In this document: positions 15,427-21,822 of the stretch, piece after piece
How the letters are laid out: each line of letters starts with the position of its first letter
Numbering within the stretch: position 1 is the first letter of the stretch
Assembly (NCBI RefSeq): GCF_001417955.2
Contig: NZ_LKTM01000351.1
Location: 1-34,526 of the forward strand
Direction: 5' to 3'
Length of the DNA stretch: 34,526 nt
Source: Mycobacterium gordonae
GTDB lineage: Bacteria > Actinomycetota > Actinomycetes > Mycobacteriales > Mycobacteriaceae
The notes under the pieces: generated by a model
Told to the model about the DNA's origin: nothing
The model's input: the letters and a program-made list of their open reading frames with translations, nothing else
Database searches by the model: none
Translations under genes and position numbers: made by a program

Positions 15427-15803
15427 TGCCCTCCTTCAAGGTGTTGGGCTAGGGCGATTTCGTCAACGACCCATCGGCCGCCGATCTTCTGACCGTCGAG
15501 TCGTTCGGCCAGCCGGCGGGCATGCCTGTCCGAGACGCCCAGGCGGGCCGCTACTTCGGGGACTGGCACGGTCGGTTGTTGCACTTCCACACTGTCGCTG
15601 ATTGCGGGTAAGCGGACGTCCGAGTGACCGCAGACGGACATTGCGGCGTGAAACTCGCGGGCCAGTGCCTCATAGGTTTGATACGGAAGTCTCGACATTT
15701 TGCGGTGATTGGCGGCGATCAGGGCACAGTCCCGCGCCGCTTTCAGCGCCGGCCCGGTGAGCACGACGACGCCGCCGACGCACGTCAGACCTGTCTCGCT
15801 CAC
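15423..15803 (-). CDS. Helix-turn-helix protein
   Basis: Protein of 126 residues from GTG 15803. The start is chosen because GTGA overlaps the upstream small gene; the frame continues further but through that gene. The C-terminus has a helix-turn-helix of the MerR/excisionase type (VPEVAARLGVSDRHARRLAE, then KIGGRWVVDEIALAQHL, where a short beta hairpin supports the second helix). The N-terminal part (LKAARDCALIAANHRKMSRL) is helical. It is probably a DNA-binding regulator of the element; target unknown. Confidence 0.72.
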   Translation of the reverse strand: MSETGLTCVGGVVVLTGPALKAARDCALIAANHRKMSRLPYQTYEALAREFHAAMSVCGHSDVRLPAISDSVEVQQPTVPVPEVAARLGVSDRHARRLAERLDGQKIGGRWVVDEIALAQHLEGGQ

Positions 15804-15943
15804 GGGTCTGGTCTGTCGCCGCAGTGGACACAAATGCCGCGCCTGCCCCGGATGGTGTGGCCGCAGTTCGCGGCGCGTTCGGCTTCGTCCAGGTCCTCGA
15901 CCGCGTTCCGCCATTCGTCGTCGTCGAGGAATGGCGCGGTCAT
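15800..15943 (-). CDS. 47-residue zinc-ribbon protein
   Basis: MTAPFLDDDEWRNAVEDLDE at the start is followed by ANCGHTIRGRRG and ICVHCGDRPDP. The pattern C-x-H, then C-x2-C forms a plausible zinc ribbon. Both ends are coupled: ATGA with the upstream WhiB-like gene and GTGA with the downstream helix-turn-helix gene. Small zinc ribbons of this kind are frequent in actinobacteriophage genomes. Function unknown. Confidence 0.66.
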   Translation of the reverse strand: MTAPFLDDDEWRNAVEDLDEAERAANCGHTIRGRRGICVHCGDRPDP

Positions 15944-16269
15944 GTGCGCCGCCCGCCGGCGGTGCTCGGCGTCCCGGTACTCGACGGCACCCCGCCAGCC
16001 GTGATCACCAGGCCGGCGACCACGCCTGCTGGACGTCGAGCGGCCGGCAGGGCGTCGAGCCAGACCTCACAGGGGTTCCGGGCTGGGCAAGCCGCGCACA
16101 GCCGCAGAGCGGCGCTGCGGGCGTCGTCGAGTTCGGTCGTTGTGATCCGGCCGGTCATGTGGTGCTCGCCGACGGTCCGCTCGTACAGGTCGGCTTGGCC
16201 TTTGCACCGCGCACCGGGCAGCGCGGGTATGCCGGCGAGCACCGCGCGCATGGTCTCCCAGTTGCTCAT
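15940..16269 (-). CDS. WhiB-family regulator, phage-type
   Basis: Protein of 109 residues with four cysteines spaced as in WhiB proteins: C22, C58, C61 and C67 (C-x35-C-x2-C-x5-C), which would hold a 4Fe-4S cluster. The following turn, normally G(V/I)WGG, reads GVVAG, so the conserved Trp is missing. WhiB proteins bind the primary sigma factor in actinobacteria; a phage copy in mycobacteriophage TM4 is known to act on host WhiB2 expression. The ATG at 16269 overlaps the upstream stop in an ATGA, and the stop overlaps the next ATG. Confidence 0.8.
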   Translation of the reverse strand: MSNWETMRAVLAGIPALPGARCKGQADLYERTVGEHHMTGRITTTELDDARSAALRLCAACPARNPCEVWLDALPAARRPAGVVAGLVITAGGVPSSTGTPSTAGGRRT

Positions 16270-16679
16270 GCGCGCAGCGCTTCCGCTGACACATGCCGGC
16301 GCACAAACCCAGCCCAGTCGGTTTCGGCCCGTACCCAGTTCTTCTCCATCAGGTGCGCGGTCCAGACCAGCAGTTGTTCGTGAGTGCTGGCGCGGCCGAC
16401 GTCGAACTCGTAACCGGCGTCGTCGGGGTGCGGGTTGCACGCGCTGTGATGCGCACGCCACGGCGCACGATCAGGGAACGTGAGTAGCGCCGCGTTGCTG
16501 ATGACTACTCCGAGTCCTCCTGGTGTGCGCTGGTTGGCTTCGACTTCAAGCCTCCAGATCGCAAGCGCTTCGCGGTGCCGGCGTAGGTCGGCGTTGGATA
16601 TGCCGACGTGGCCGGTGCCGGGTCGGACCGGCTTGTTGCAGACGGCGCAGCTGTACGTGATCTTGGGGGCGTTGCTCAT
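16266..16679 (-). CDS. Zinc-finger phage protein, unknown
   Basis: Protein of 137 residues from ATG 16679, with AGGAG upstream. The N-terminus has CAVCNKPV, and later HHSACNPH completes a possible zinc site. The rest (ISNADLRRHREALAIWRLEV, then LLVWTAHLMEKNWVRAETDW) is helical with many aromatic residues. It begins 2 bases after the upstream stop and overlaps the WhiB-like gene in an ATGA. No family name can be given. Confidence 0.7.
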   Translation of the reverse strand: MSNAPKITYSCAVCNKPVRPGTGHVGISNADLRRHREALAIWRLEVEANQRTPGGLGVVISNAALLTFPDRAPWRAHHSACNPHPDDAGYEFDVGRASTHEQLLVWTAHLMEKNWVRAETDWAGFVRRHVSAEALRA

Positions 16680-16681
16680 GG

Positions 16682-16957
16682 TCACTCCTGGGTGTCGTCG
16701 GGTTGGTGGATCGGTTCTGAGAACGAGCGGGTCGGGTGGGCCGGCGCGGCCTGGTGCTCGACGTCGGGCGGGCACGGTGGGCAGCGCCGGGTGCGGCCGG
16801 CGGACGCGTCAGCGATGCGCATGCGGGCGACGCACGGAATCGGGCGGGTCTCACCGTCGGGGCGCTTGCACCACCTGTGCGGCGGCGCTTGGCAGTTCGG
16901 GCATTCGCGGTCCATCGCCGCGTCGGCATAGATCTCGTCGAACACTTGCGACCTCAC
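16682..16957 (-). CDS. Small zinc-finger protein
   Basis: Protein of 91 residues from GTG 16957. RECPNCQAPPHRWCKRPDGE followed by TRPIPCVAR gives a C-x2-C-x8-C pattern with a fourth cysteine, like the zinc fingers found in many actinobacteriophage proteins that bind nucleic acid. A second cysteine cluster (RCPPCPP) follows. GTGA couples it to the upstream 40-residue gene. Confidence 0.72.
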   Translation of the reverse strand: MRSQVFDEIYADAAMDRECPNCQAPPHRWCKRPDGETRPIPCVARMRIADASAGRTRRCPPCPPDVEHQAAPAHPTRSFSEPIHQPDDTQE

Positions 16958-17076
16958 AGCGCGGGCACCTCACTCCACGCGCGCGCGGTCTGTGGGTCAC
17001 CACGAAGTCCCCGATTGGCGTAACCCGGTACGCAGATTCGGTAGGGGTATTCGAGCGGTCGTGCACGCCAGTGCAT
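16954..17076 (-). CDS. 40-residue protein, unknown
   Basis: MHWRARPLEYPYRICVPGYA and then NRGLRGDPQTARAWSEVPAL. The start at ATG 17076 is preferred because the longer frame upstream runs through the palindrome cluster. The GTGA overlap with the next gene supports translation. It is the first gene downstream of the palindrome cluster. No known domain. Confidence 0.5.
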   Translation of the reverse strand: MHWRARPLEYPYRICVPGYANRGLRGDPQTARAWSEVPAL

Positions 17077-17130
17077 GACCGGATGGAGTATCCCTAGGTA
17101 CGTGGGTATTCCTATGTTGCACCTACGGGG

Positions 17131-17269
17131 GTGCACCTTAGGTGCACGGAAGCCGTGCGGCTTGCAGACCGAATTAGGTGCACAAAAAACCGTGCACCTC
17201 AGCACCTTTCGACCTGCACGGTAACCGTGCACCTCGGCGGCCTTCGTGGTGCACGGTTTCCGTGCACCA
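17131..17269. repeat. Cluster of GTGCAC palindromes, origin or operator candidate
   Basis: GTGCAC occurs seven times in 137 bases (starts 17131, 17142, 17178, 17192, 17227, 17249, 17262). The copies form inverted repeats: GTGCACC/GGTGCAC at 17131-17147; GGTGCACGG with an imperfect partner at 17141-17158; AGGTGCAC/GTGCACCT at 17176-17199; TGCACGGT/ACCGTGCA with one central base at 17215-17231; TGGTGCACGG/CCGTGCACCA at 17247-17269. The block is the only long gene-free stretch in the leftward series, directly after the winged-helix-like gene. It may be an iteron origin, an operator or a set of hairpins. Confidence 0.8.
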
Positions 17270-17279
17270 AGGCCGGCCG

Positions 17280-17705
17280 TCACGGCTGCGACTTCCGCTT
17301 GGATGGAAGCACGATCGGCTCCTTGACGATGACCAGTTCCTCATCGGTGAACCGGCGCCCGCCGGCACAGATCACGTAGGCGCACCGCTGCTTGACGTCT
17401 ACTCCGTCGCGGATGAACCCGCGGCGCACAAGTCGGCCGTCGTCTTCGGCTCGTTGGATTGCGGCGCTGGCCCGCTCGCGGTTGCGCCCCCACCCGAGTT
17501 CTTCGGATATCTGAGATGCGGACGTCTCCCAGGCCGGTTGATCCGCCCGCGTGGTCCCGCGAGACAGCATCAGCAGGATCACGGCCAGGCCGTCCGAGCC
17601 GAGCGCCCGGTCGTGCGCGCCGAAGCGAATCAGTTCGTCGGCGACTACGGTGTAGCCCTTGCGTATCGGATCGCCGAACACCTGAATCGGGTAACGGTGG
17701 CCCAT
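17280..17705 (-). CDS. Winged-helix-like DNA-binding or replication protein
   Basis: Protein of 141 residues from ATG 17705, which has AGGTGG 9 bases upstream. The sequence YTVVADELIRFGAHDRALGS, LAVILLMLSRG, then SASQISEELGWGRNRERASA and RLVRRGFIRDG matches the helix-helix-helix-wing plan of replication-type winged-helix proteins (conserved 'high-activity' helix, recognition helix and wing). It ends 10 bases before the palindrome cluster, so it may bind it. The function as initiator or regulator is inference. Confidence 0.72.
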   Translation of the reverse strand: MGHRYPIQVFGDPIRKGYTVVADELIRFGAHDRALGSDGLAVILLMLSRGTTRADQPAWETSASQISEELGWGRNRERASAAIQRAEDDGRLVRRGFIRDGVDVKQRCAYVICAGGRRFTDEELVIVKEPIVLPSKRKSQP

Positions 17706-17709
17706 CGCA

Positions 17710-17799
17710 TCACACCACCTCGCCACGACGCGGCGTGGACCGTCGGGGCGCTGGCGCCGCCTCGTTGCCCGCGGGCCGGCTCTGTCGCTCGCGCCTCAT
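17710..17799 (-). CDS. 29-residue basic peptide, possible
   Basis: ATG 17799 overlaps the upstream stop in an ATGA; the gene ends 4 bases before the next start. The product begins MRRERQSRPAGNEAAP and is strongly basic. The composition is also what an untranslated frame would give in GC-rich DNA, so only the coupling supports it. Confidence 0.3.
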   Translation of the reverse strand: MRRERQSRPAGNEAAPAPRRSTPRRGEVV

Positions 17800-18122
17800 G
17801 GCAGCACTTCTGCGGGGGAGCGTGCTGCCGCGGTATCGGGCGGGGTGTAGGACGCACAGAAGGTGCAGGTATCGCCGCTGTCGACGGGCACGGTGCAATG
17901 CCGGCATTCGGCGGAGACCAGTTCCACGCGGGCTTGGTACGTGCGCGTGCCGCTACCGGCGGCGTTCGTCACGGTGATGGTGACGACGTTGCCGTTCGCC
18001 TGAGCGTTAGCGATCATGGCGCGTTCCTTGACCTCGGCTGCCACCACCATCGGGAACCACGGCGACGAGGCCAGGCGGGCAGTGATCTGCTGCGCTTCGG
18101 TGACGAACGGTGTCGGAGTCAC
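17796..18122 (-). CDS. Small protein with C-terminal zinc ribbon
   Basis: Protein of 108 residues from GTG 18122, coupled to the excisionase-like gene by GTGA. The N-terminal part (EAQQITARLASSPWFPMVVA) is helical, the middle is a beta-rich stretch (NVVTITVTNAAGSGTRTYQA), and the end carries CRHCTVPVDSGDTCTFC, a C-x2-C and C-x2-C zinc ribbon. No family name known to me. Confidence 0.7.
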   Translation of the reverse strand: MTPTPFVTEAQQITARLASSPWFPMVVAAEVKERAMIANAQANGNVVTITVTNAAGSGTRTYQARVELVSAECRHCTVPVDSGDTCTFCASYTPPDTAAARSPAEVLP

Positions 18123-18325
18123 GCTCCAACACCGGTCTGAGTGGTTGTGTTCGCGTCGAGGTAGGCGTTGACGTCCGACCAGCGGTACAGCACCCTCCGG
18201 GCGCCAACGCGGGTGAACTTCGGGCCGGTCCCGCGGTAACGGAGTTGGGCCAGCGCCTCTTCCGACATGTACAGGGCCGCGGCAACCTGCTTCGGAGTGG
18301 CGGTATCGGGGGGCAGTTCCGACAT
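18119..18325 (-). CDS. Excisionase-like helix-turn-helix protein
   Basis: Protein of 68 residues. ATPKQVAAALYMSEEALAQL followed by RYRGTGPKFTRVGARRVLYR and WSDVNAYLDAN is the standard MerR/excisionase fold: helix-turn-helix and a wing. It is the first gene of the leftward series and diverges from the repressor-integrase pair, the normal place for a directionality factor. GGAGA lies 5 bases before the ATG. A plain repressor role is also possible. Confidence 0.82.
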   Translation of the reverse strand: MSELPPDTATPKQVAAALYMSEEALAQLRYRGTGPKFTRVGARRVLYRWSDVNAYLDANTTTQTGVGA

Positions 18326-18388
18326 CAGGTCTCCTCAAGCCTCGGAATTACAAGCATGGGATTCAGTCTGCATATCGCAGCGTCCTGC

Positions 18389-18416
18389 TGTCAAGCCTTG
18401 TTAAATCGAGTACAGT
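18389..18416 (+). promoter_or_regulatory. Candidate promoter of the repressor, with shared -35
   Basis: TGTCAA at 18389-18394 and TACAGT at 18411-18416 are 16 bases apart. The expected start of transcription is at or within a base or two of the GTG at 18425, so the repressor mRNA would be leaderless. The same hexamer read on the minus strand is TTGACA, a consensus -35 that could serve the excisionase operon. No strong -10 is seen for that direction. Confidence 0.45.
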
Positions 18417-18424
18417 TCTGTGCC

Positions 18425-19072
18425 GTGACTGGTACAGGCGACGCGGTGCCGCTGCGCAGCGTGATCGGCGAGAATGCACGGCGATTGCGCGGCGACGCCA
18501 CGGCCGATGACGTCGCGAAGGCTGCACGTCGATACGGGCTGAACTGGGGGACCGGCCGGATATCCGACCTTGAGCACGGTCGGGTGTCGCCGACTCTTCC
18601 GACGTTGGCGGCGCTGGTCCTGGCGCTCAGTGACGTCCGGTGCGCGAAAGTGGCGCTTGGCGACCTCCTCGGCGATAGCGAAAACATATCTCTCACAACG
18701 GCTTTGAATGTCAGCAGCGATCAGCTTCGGCGCTTCCTCGCCGGTGGTGACATGTTCGAGTTCGCGCTGACCAGTCCGCGCGACACGATGGCGGAATTGC
18801 GCGACCGGTGGCCGGTCCGGCTGCACGGCGTAACGGCCGGCGCGCTCATGCGACTACTCGGAGACTTTGGGGAACCGGAGGAAAGGCTTGCGCGTGACCT
18901 CGGGTTGGACCGTGAACGGCTCGCTGCCGAGATGGCGGCGCTGTGGCGGGGGCGGTCGTTTCACGCGGAGCGGGACCGGCGTGCGGGTGCCGACGCGAAC
19001 GCGCAGAAGAAGGGCCGCGTGGCCCGCGAACTCAAAGCCGAGCTGAGGGCGGTGCTTGATGGCGACGATTAA
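18425..19072 (+). CDS. Immunity repressor-like XRE-type protein
   Basis: Protein of 215 residues from GTG 18425. The N-terminal domain (LRSVIGENARRLRGDATADD, AKAARRYGLNWGTGRISDLE) is a helix-turn-helix of the XRE kind with conserved SDLEHGRVSPTLPTL. The remainder is helical with a basic C-terminus. It is read towards the integrase and overlaps its start by 14 bases, and it diverges from the excisionase-like gene: the usual immunity arrangement. A start further upstream is open but crosses the divergent gene and the promoter. Confidence 0.82.
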   Translation: MTGTGDAVPLRSVIGENARRLRGDATADDVAKAARRYGLNWGTGRISDLEHGRVSPTLPTLAALVLALSDVRCAKVALGDLLGDSENISLTTALNVSSDQLRRFLAGGDMFEFALTSPRDTMAELRDRWPVRLHGVTAGALMRLLGDFGEPEERLARDLGLDRERLAAEMAALWRGRSFHAERDRRAGADANAQKKGRVARELKAELRAVLDGDD

Positions 19073-20207
19073 GCGTTATCCGACGGCCGCGGGCGAACGG
19101 TGGGAGGTTCGATACCGGCAGCCGAACGGTGCCACCAGCCGCAAGCGTGGATTCACGACGAAGCGCGACGCGTCGGCGTGGGCATCGAAGGTCGAGACGA
19201 CGAAGGCCGAAGGTGCATATGTGTCGCCGGCGCGCGGCCGGGTGACGGTGGGCGATCTGTCGGTCGGATGGCTCGCACGGCAAGAGCAGACGCTCTCGCC
19301 GTCCTACTATCGGACCATCGCCTACGCCTACGGCAAACACATCGAAGCGAAGTGGGCCGGCGTCCCGGTCGGCAAGGTCGACACCCTGGACGTGAAGGCA
19401 TGGGCCGCGGCCATGACCCGCGACGGGTCCAGCGCGACCGTCGTCAACCGCGCGGTCGGCATCCTGGCCGGCGTGCTCGACGACGCCGTTGAGCACCGGG
19501 CACTCGCGTTCAACCCGGCCCGCCGGTTCAAGCGCGGCGAGAAGCCGACGAAGGCGCCGAAGCGTCACGTCTACCTCACCGAGGCGGACGTGTGCCGGCT
19601 GGCCGAGGAGTCGGGCCGCTACGCCGATCTGGTGCTGACGCTGGCGTTCACCGGGTTGCGGTGGGGCGAAGCGATCGCGCTGACCGTCGCCGACGTCGAG
19701 TTTCTCAAACGGCGAATCTCAGTGCACCGCAACGCTGTTCAGGTAGGGCAAGACTTCGAGGTCGGGCAGACGAAGGGCAAGGAGAACCGGATGGTGCCGG
19801 TAGCGGCGTCGGTGCTGTCCCGCCTGGCGGTCCGGTGCGAGGATCGCGGCGTCGACGATCTGCTGTTTCCGGCGCGCAGCGGCGGCTACTTGAAGCGGCC
19901 GAGCTACGACACGACGGGATGGTTCAACAGGGCCGTCGAGCGTGCCGAAGTGCAGACCATCACGCCGCACGATCTGCGGCATACGTGCGCGAGTCTGGCC
20001 GTCAGTTCAGGCGCCAACGTGCTGGCGGTGTCGCGGATGCTCGGACACAAAGACCCGAGCGTCACGCTGCGCATCTACGCCGATCTGTTCGACAGCGACC
20101 TCGATGCGGTGGCCGTCAACCTGGACGCCCGAATATCAGGGAGTGTCCAAACTGTGTCCAAAGCGCCCGCCGACCGTCGCCGGCCGCGGCGCATAACCGC
20201 CGTCTAG
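19059..20207 (+). CDS. int: Tyrosine integrase
   Basis: Protein of 382 residues. The N-terminal domain (IKRYPTAAGERWEVRYRQPN, KRGFTTKRDASAW) is the arm-binding type; a SAM-like core-binding domain follows (about 65-155). All catalytic residues are present: R201 in TGLRWGEA, K239 in GQTKGKENR, H304-x2-R307 in HDLRHTCAS, H330 in LGHKDPS and Y340 in RIYADLF. It would integrate the element into the tRNA-Leu 3' end; its gene ends 24 bases from that att site. ATG 19059 lies within the end of the repressor gene, so the two are probably translated from one mRNA. The encoded C-terminal tail overlaps the right arm-type sites. Confidence 0.96.
   Translation: MATIKRYPTAAGERWEVRYRQPNGATSRKRGFTTKRDASAWASKVETTKAEGAYVSPARGRVTVGDLSVGWLARQEQTLSPSYYRTIAYAYGKHIEAKWAGVPVGKVDTLDVKAWAAAMTRDGSSATVVNRAVGILAGVLDDAVEHRALAFNPARRFKRGEKPTKAPKRHVYLTEADVCRLAEESGRYADLVLTLAFTGLRWGEAIALTVADVEFLKRRISVHRNAVQVGQDFEVGQTKGKENRMVPVAASVLSRLAVRCEDRGVDDLLFPARSGGYLKRPSYDTTGWFNRAVERAEVQTITPHDLRHTCASLAVSSGANVLAVSRMLGHKDPSVTLRIYADLFDSDLDAVAVNLDARISGSVQTVSKAPADRRRPRRITAV
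20144..20162 (+). repeat. Candidate integrase arm-type sites, right
   Basis: TGTCCAAA occurs at 20144-20151 and 20155-20162, 11 bases apart and in the same orientation as the left pair at 9592 and 9603. They lie about 70 bases from the right core, within the last codons of the integrase gene. Confidence 0.6.
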
Positions 20208-20231
20208 CTGCGGCGATGCGTACTGCTGTGT

Positions 20232-20258
20232 TGTGTCCGAGGGGGGACTTGAACCCCC
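20232..20258. repeat. attR, right copy of the 27-bp core
   Basis: Identical to 9471-9497. It contains the T-arm and 3' acceptor strand of the intact tRNA-Leu gene, so integration restored the tRNA end. The CCA is not encoded. Confidence 0.93.
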
Positions 20259-20319
20259 ACGCCCATTAGTAGGGCACTAGCACCTCAAGCTAGCGCGTCT
20301 GCCATTCCGCCACTCGGAC
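20234..20319 (-). tRNA. tRNA-Leu(GAG)
   Basis: A class II tRNA of 86 bases. The acceptor stem pairs GTCCGAG with CTCGGAC, the anticodon stem is CTAGC/GCTAG with loop TTGAGGT, giving anticodon GAG (20284-20286). The long variable arm (GCCC/GGGC) and T-arm (GGGGGTTCAAGTCCCCC) are complete. Discriminator base A is at 20234; CCA is not encoded. Its 3' end is the attachment site of the phage-like element. Confidence 0.96.
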
Positions 20320-20444
20320 TCGACCAACCACATGAGTTGGCAGCTAAGGCTATCGGATCGATTCGCGTCGGCCCAATCGGCCTCGCGCGGGAACCGGCCG
20401 CTGCGCGTCACCGCCATCTCGCAGGCGTGGTAGGAAAGGTGACT

Positions 20445-21803
20445 GTGACCGGTGCGAGCGCGGCTGAACCCAACAACCCATTCAATCCGGCAGACGACGT
20501 GGCCGAAACCGTGAGCCGGCTGATCCGGTTCGATACCAGCAACACCGGCGAACTCGACACCACCAAGGGCGAGGCCGAGTGCGCGCAGTGGATCGCCGAG
20601 CAGCTCGCCGAAGTCGGTTACGAGACCGAGTACGTCGAGTCCGGGGCCCCCGGCCGGGGCAACGTCTTCGCCCGTCTCCCCGGCGCGGACCGTACCCGCG
20701 GCGCCCTGATGATCCACGGACACCTCGACGTGGTCCCGGCCGAACCCGCCGATTGGAGTGTGCACCCGTTCTCCGGCGCGATCGAGGACGGCTACGTGTG
20801 GGGCCGCGGCGCTGTCGACATGAAAGACATGGTCGGCATGACGCTGGTGCTGGCCCGGCATTTCAAGCGAGCCGGCATCGTGCCGCCGCGGGACCTGGTC
20901 TTCGCCTTCGTCGCCGACGAGGAACACGGCGGCAAGTACGGGGCGCAGTGGCTGGTCGACAACCGGCCGGATCTGTTCGACGGCGTCACCGAAGCGATCG
21001 GCGAGGTCGGCGGCTTCTCGCTGACGGTGCCGCGCCGCGACGGCGGAGAGCGGCGGCTGTACCTGATCGAGACCGCCGAGAAAGGCATCCAGTGGATGCG
21101 GCTGACCGCGCGCGGACGCGCGGGGCACGGCTCGATGGTGCACGACAACAATGCGGTCACCGCCGTTGCCGAGGCCGTGGCCCGGCTCGGCCGTCATCAG
21201 TTCCCGCTGGTGGTCACCGACACCGTCGCCCAGTTCCTGGCCGCCGTCAGCGGGGAGACCGGTCTGGCGTTCGACGTCGACTCACCGGACCTCGACGGGA
21301 TGATCGACAAACTCGGCCCGATGGCGCGGATGCTCAAGGCCGTTCTGCACGACACCGCGAACCCGACGATGCTCAAGGCGGGCTACAAGGCCAACGTGGT
21401 CCCGGCCACGGCCGAAGCGGTGATCGACTGCCGCGTGCTCCCCGGCCGCCTGGCGGCCTTCGAAGCCGAGGTGGACGCGCTGCTCGGACCCGACGTCCAA
21501 CGGGAATGGATCCGGAGCCTGAGCTCGTACGAGACCTCGTTCGACGGCGAGCTGGTGGACGCGATGAACGCCGCCGTACTGGCGCTGGACCCGGGTGCCC
21601 GTACCGTGCCCTACATGCTGTCCGGTGGCACCGACGCAAAATCGTTCATGCGCCTGGGAATTCGTTGCTTCGGCTTCAGCCCGCTGCGGCTGCCGCCGGA
21701 CCTGGACTTCACATCGCTGTTCCATGGCGTCGACGAGCGGGTACCCATCGACGCGCTGAGGTTCGGCACCGAAGTGCTGGCGCACTTTCTCACTCACTGC
21801 TGA
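20445..21803 (+). CDS. M20-family metallopeptidase, Rv2141c-like
   Basis: Protein of about 452 residues, close to the M. tuberculosis homologue as I recall it. Zinc-binding and catalytic positions are visible: H93 and D95 in MIHGHLDVVP, D125 in GRGAVDMKD, E159-E160 in ADEEHGGKYG, and a late histidine in SLFHGVDER. The dimerisation domain holds GRAGHGSM. M20 enzymes cleave N-acyl or peptide bonds of small substrates; the substrate here is unknown. The GTG at 20445 has GGAAAGG 5 bases upstream; GTG 20439 is an alternative. The longer open frame runs into the tRNA region. It leads a likely three-gene operon. Confidence 0.92.
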   Translation: MTGASAAEPNNPFNPADDVAETVSRLIRFDTSNTGELDTTKGEAECAQWIAEQLAEVGYETEYVESGAPGRGNVFARLPGADRTRGALMIHGHLDVVPAEPADWSVHPFSGAIEDGYVWGRGAVDMKDMVGMTLVLARHFKRAGIVPPRDLVFAFVADEEHGGKYGAQWLVDNRPDLFDGVTEAIGEVGGFSLTVPRRDGGERRLYLIETAEKGIQWMRLTARGRAGHGSMVHDNNAVTAVAEAVARLGRHQFPLVVTDTVAQFLAAVSGETGLAFDVDSPDLDGMIDKLGPMARMLKAVLHDTANPTMLKAGYKANVVPATAEAVIDCRVLPGRLAAFEAEVDALLGPDVQREWIRSLSSYETSFDGELVDAMNAAVLALDPGARTVPYMLSGGTDAKSFMRLGIRCFGFSPLRLPPDLDFTSLFHGVDERVPIDALRFGTEVLAHFLTHC

Positions 21804-21822
21804 TGACACGAGAGGACTGACC

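Larger units (their letters stand above)
9471..20258. mobile_element. Integrated phage-like element at tRNA-Leu, satellite-like
   Basis: The 10.8-kb interval is bounded by a perfect 27-bp direct repeat that forms the 3' end of tRNA-Leu. A tyrosine integrase sits beside the tRNA copy, next to a repressor and divergent from an excisionase-like gene. The leftward gene block contains HNH, terminase small- and large-subunit candidates and many small DNA- or zinc-binding proteins, but no portal, protease, capsid or tail gene. Nearly all genes are open and tightly spaced, so gradual decay is not obvious. Either a phage satellite or a prophage with a clean structural deletion fits. Confidence 0.88.

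Noticed and set aside
17178..18140. 320-codon plus-strand open frame across the palindrome cluster and three leftward genes
   Set aside because: It runs antisense to genes with helix-turn-helix and zinc-ribbon motifs and begins in the palindromes; no start signal or domain.
20579..21820. 413-codon plus-strand frame overlapping the M20 peptidase
   Set aside because: Arginine-rich composition without motifs; it is the shifted frame of a well-supported M20 gene.
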